From contig JAXJXV010000009.1 in assembly GCA_036307305.1 (NCBI GenBank), positions 1 to 50,682 of the forward strand: a DNA stretch of 50,682 nucleotides. The letters are read 5' to 3'. The position numbers and the translations under genes are program-made. The stretch is from SIG607 sp036307305 (GTDB lineage: Bacteria; Bacillota; Clostridia; Oscillospirales; Acutalibacteraceae). Below the pieces are notes generated by a model. That model saw only the letters and a list, made by a program, of their open reading frames with translations. It was not told where the DNA came from and did no database searches. Below, piece after piece: positions 50,497 to 50,682 of the stretch (position 1 is the first letter of the stretch; every line of letters starts with the position of its first letter).

Positions 50497-50682
50497 ATGT
50501 TAAATATTTTTACAGTTGCTTTTTTCGGTCACAGATATATTGATAATCTTTTAAGAGTTGAAGAACTGCTTGAAAGAGAAATAATAAAGCTTATTGATGA
50601 GAAAGAATACGTAGAATTTCTTGTTGGTCGTAACGGTGAATACGACCAGTGCGCATCATCAATGGTTTATCGCATACGGAAA
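50497..50682 (+). CDS. SLOG/DUF1273-like protein, partial (window end)
   Basis: 62 codons are seen, open at the window end. AAGGAGGAATT precedes the ATG. MLNIFTVAFFGHRYIDN and EFLVGRNGEYDQCASSMV resemble the YpsA-like SLOG fold (FGHR at the start, then a G-x-x-G-E-[FY]-D stretch). SLOG proteins bind nucleotide-related ligands. The remainder is outside the window, so the function stays open. Confidence 0.65.
   Translation, partial: MLNIFTVAFFGHRYIDNLLRVEELLEREIIKLIDEKEYVEFLVGRNGEYDQCASSMVYRIRK

Noticed and set aside
50008..50682. Prophage boundary
   Set aside because: An XRE repressor and divergent gene are suggestive, but no integrase, attachment repeat or phage gene is in the window.

Overview
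The window looks like chromosomal DNA from an anaerobic, low-GC Clostridia (Firmicutes), most likely an uncultured gut or rumen member of the Oscillospirales/Ruminococcaceae. This is inferred from several things seen here: strong AGGAGG-type ribosome sites, consensus sigma-A promoters with 17-base spacers, T-box leaders, a dockerin-bearing surface protein, BspA-type repeats and many glycoside hydrolases. No rRNA, CRISPR array, complete transposase gene or obvious prophage was found. The genetic code is standard.

Layout. 1-6.4 kb: a secreted, membrane-anchored multi-module protein and a GH16 lipoprotein. 6.4-8.0 kb (minus): a GH130 mannoside phosphorylase and the Holliday-junction resolvase-like RuvX/YqgF. 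8.3-13.2 kb: an operon for an OpgB/LTA-synthase-like transferase, a serpin lipoprotein, a membrane protein of unknown function and a CapA-like protein. 13.2-16.8 kb (minus): the glycolytic operon pgk-tpiA-gpmI. 16.9-18.9 kb (minus): trmL and a CE7 acetyl esterase, with a divergent small membrane protein. 19.8-21.2 kb: purC, tRNA-Gln and tRNA-Ala (divergent), each tRNA followed by a related array of small hairpins. 21.3-25 kb: a GH92 alpha-mannosidase, a choloylglycine-hydrolase-family enzyme and a four-helix membrane protein. 25-32 kb: an OPT transporter paired with a PqqD-like protein, TrkA/TrkH potassium uptake and a GH36 enzyme. 32-38.4 kb: a penicillin-binding-protein-like lipoprotein and a 1665-residue BspA/dockerin surface protein. 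38.5-43.9 kb (minus): gdhA, T-box-thrS, and tsaE-tsaB-rpiB. 44-50 kb: a RodA/FtsW protein, T-box-tyrS (minus), an ABC exporter with citrate synthase, then an XRE repressor divergent from a partial SLOG-type gene cut by the window end.

How the genes work together. GH16, GH130, CE7, GH92 and GH36 enzymes suggest use of beta-glucan, mannan or N-glycan, acetylated hemicellulose and galactosides, feeding the glycolytic operon. The dockerin suggests a cohesin partner elsewhere in the genome. The rest is ordinary housekeeping.

The most unusual content is non-coding. (a) A 272-bp TA-flanked inverted-repeat element sits at the tsaB-rpiB junction; removing it restores a plausible ancestral operon, and it now supplies the end of TsaB. 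(b) Two related hairpin arrays with shuffled modules each directly follow a tRNA terminator. (c) Telomere-like GGGATTA/GGGAATA heptamers occur at five loci, one of which supplies the citrate synthase C-terminus and stop. (d) A family of GGGNGGAC palindromes lies mostly at gene ends, several acting as terminators.
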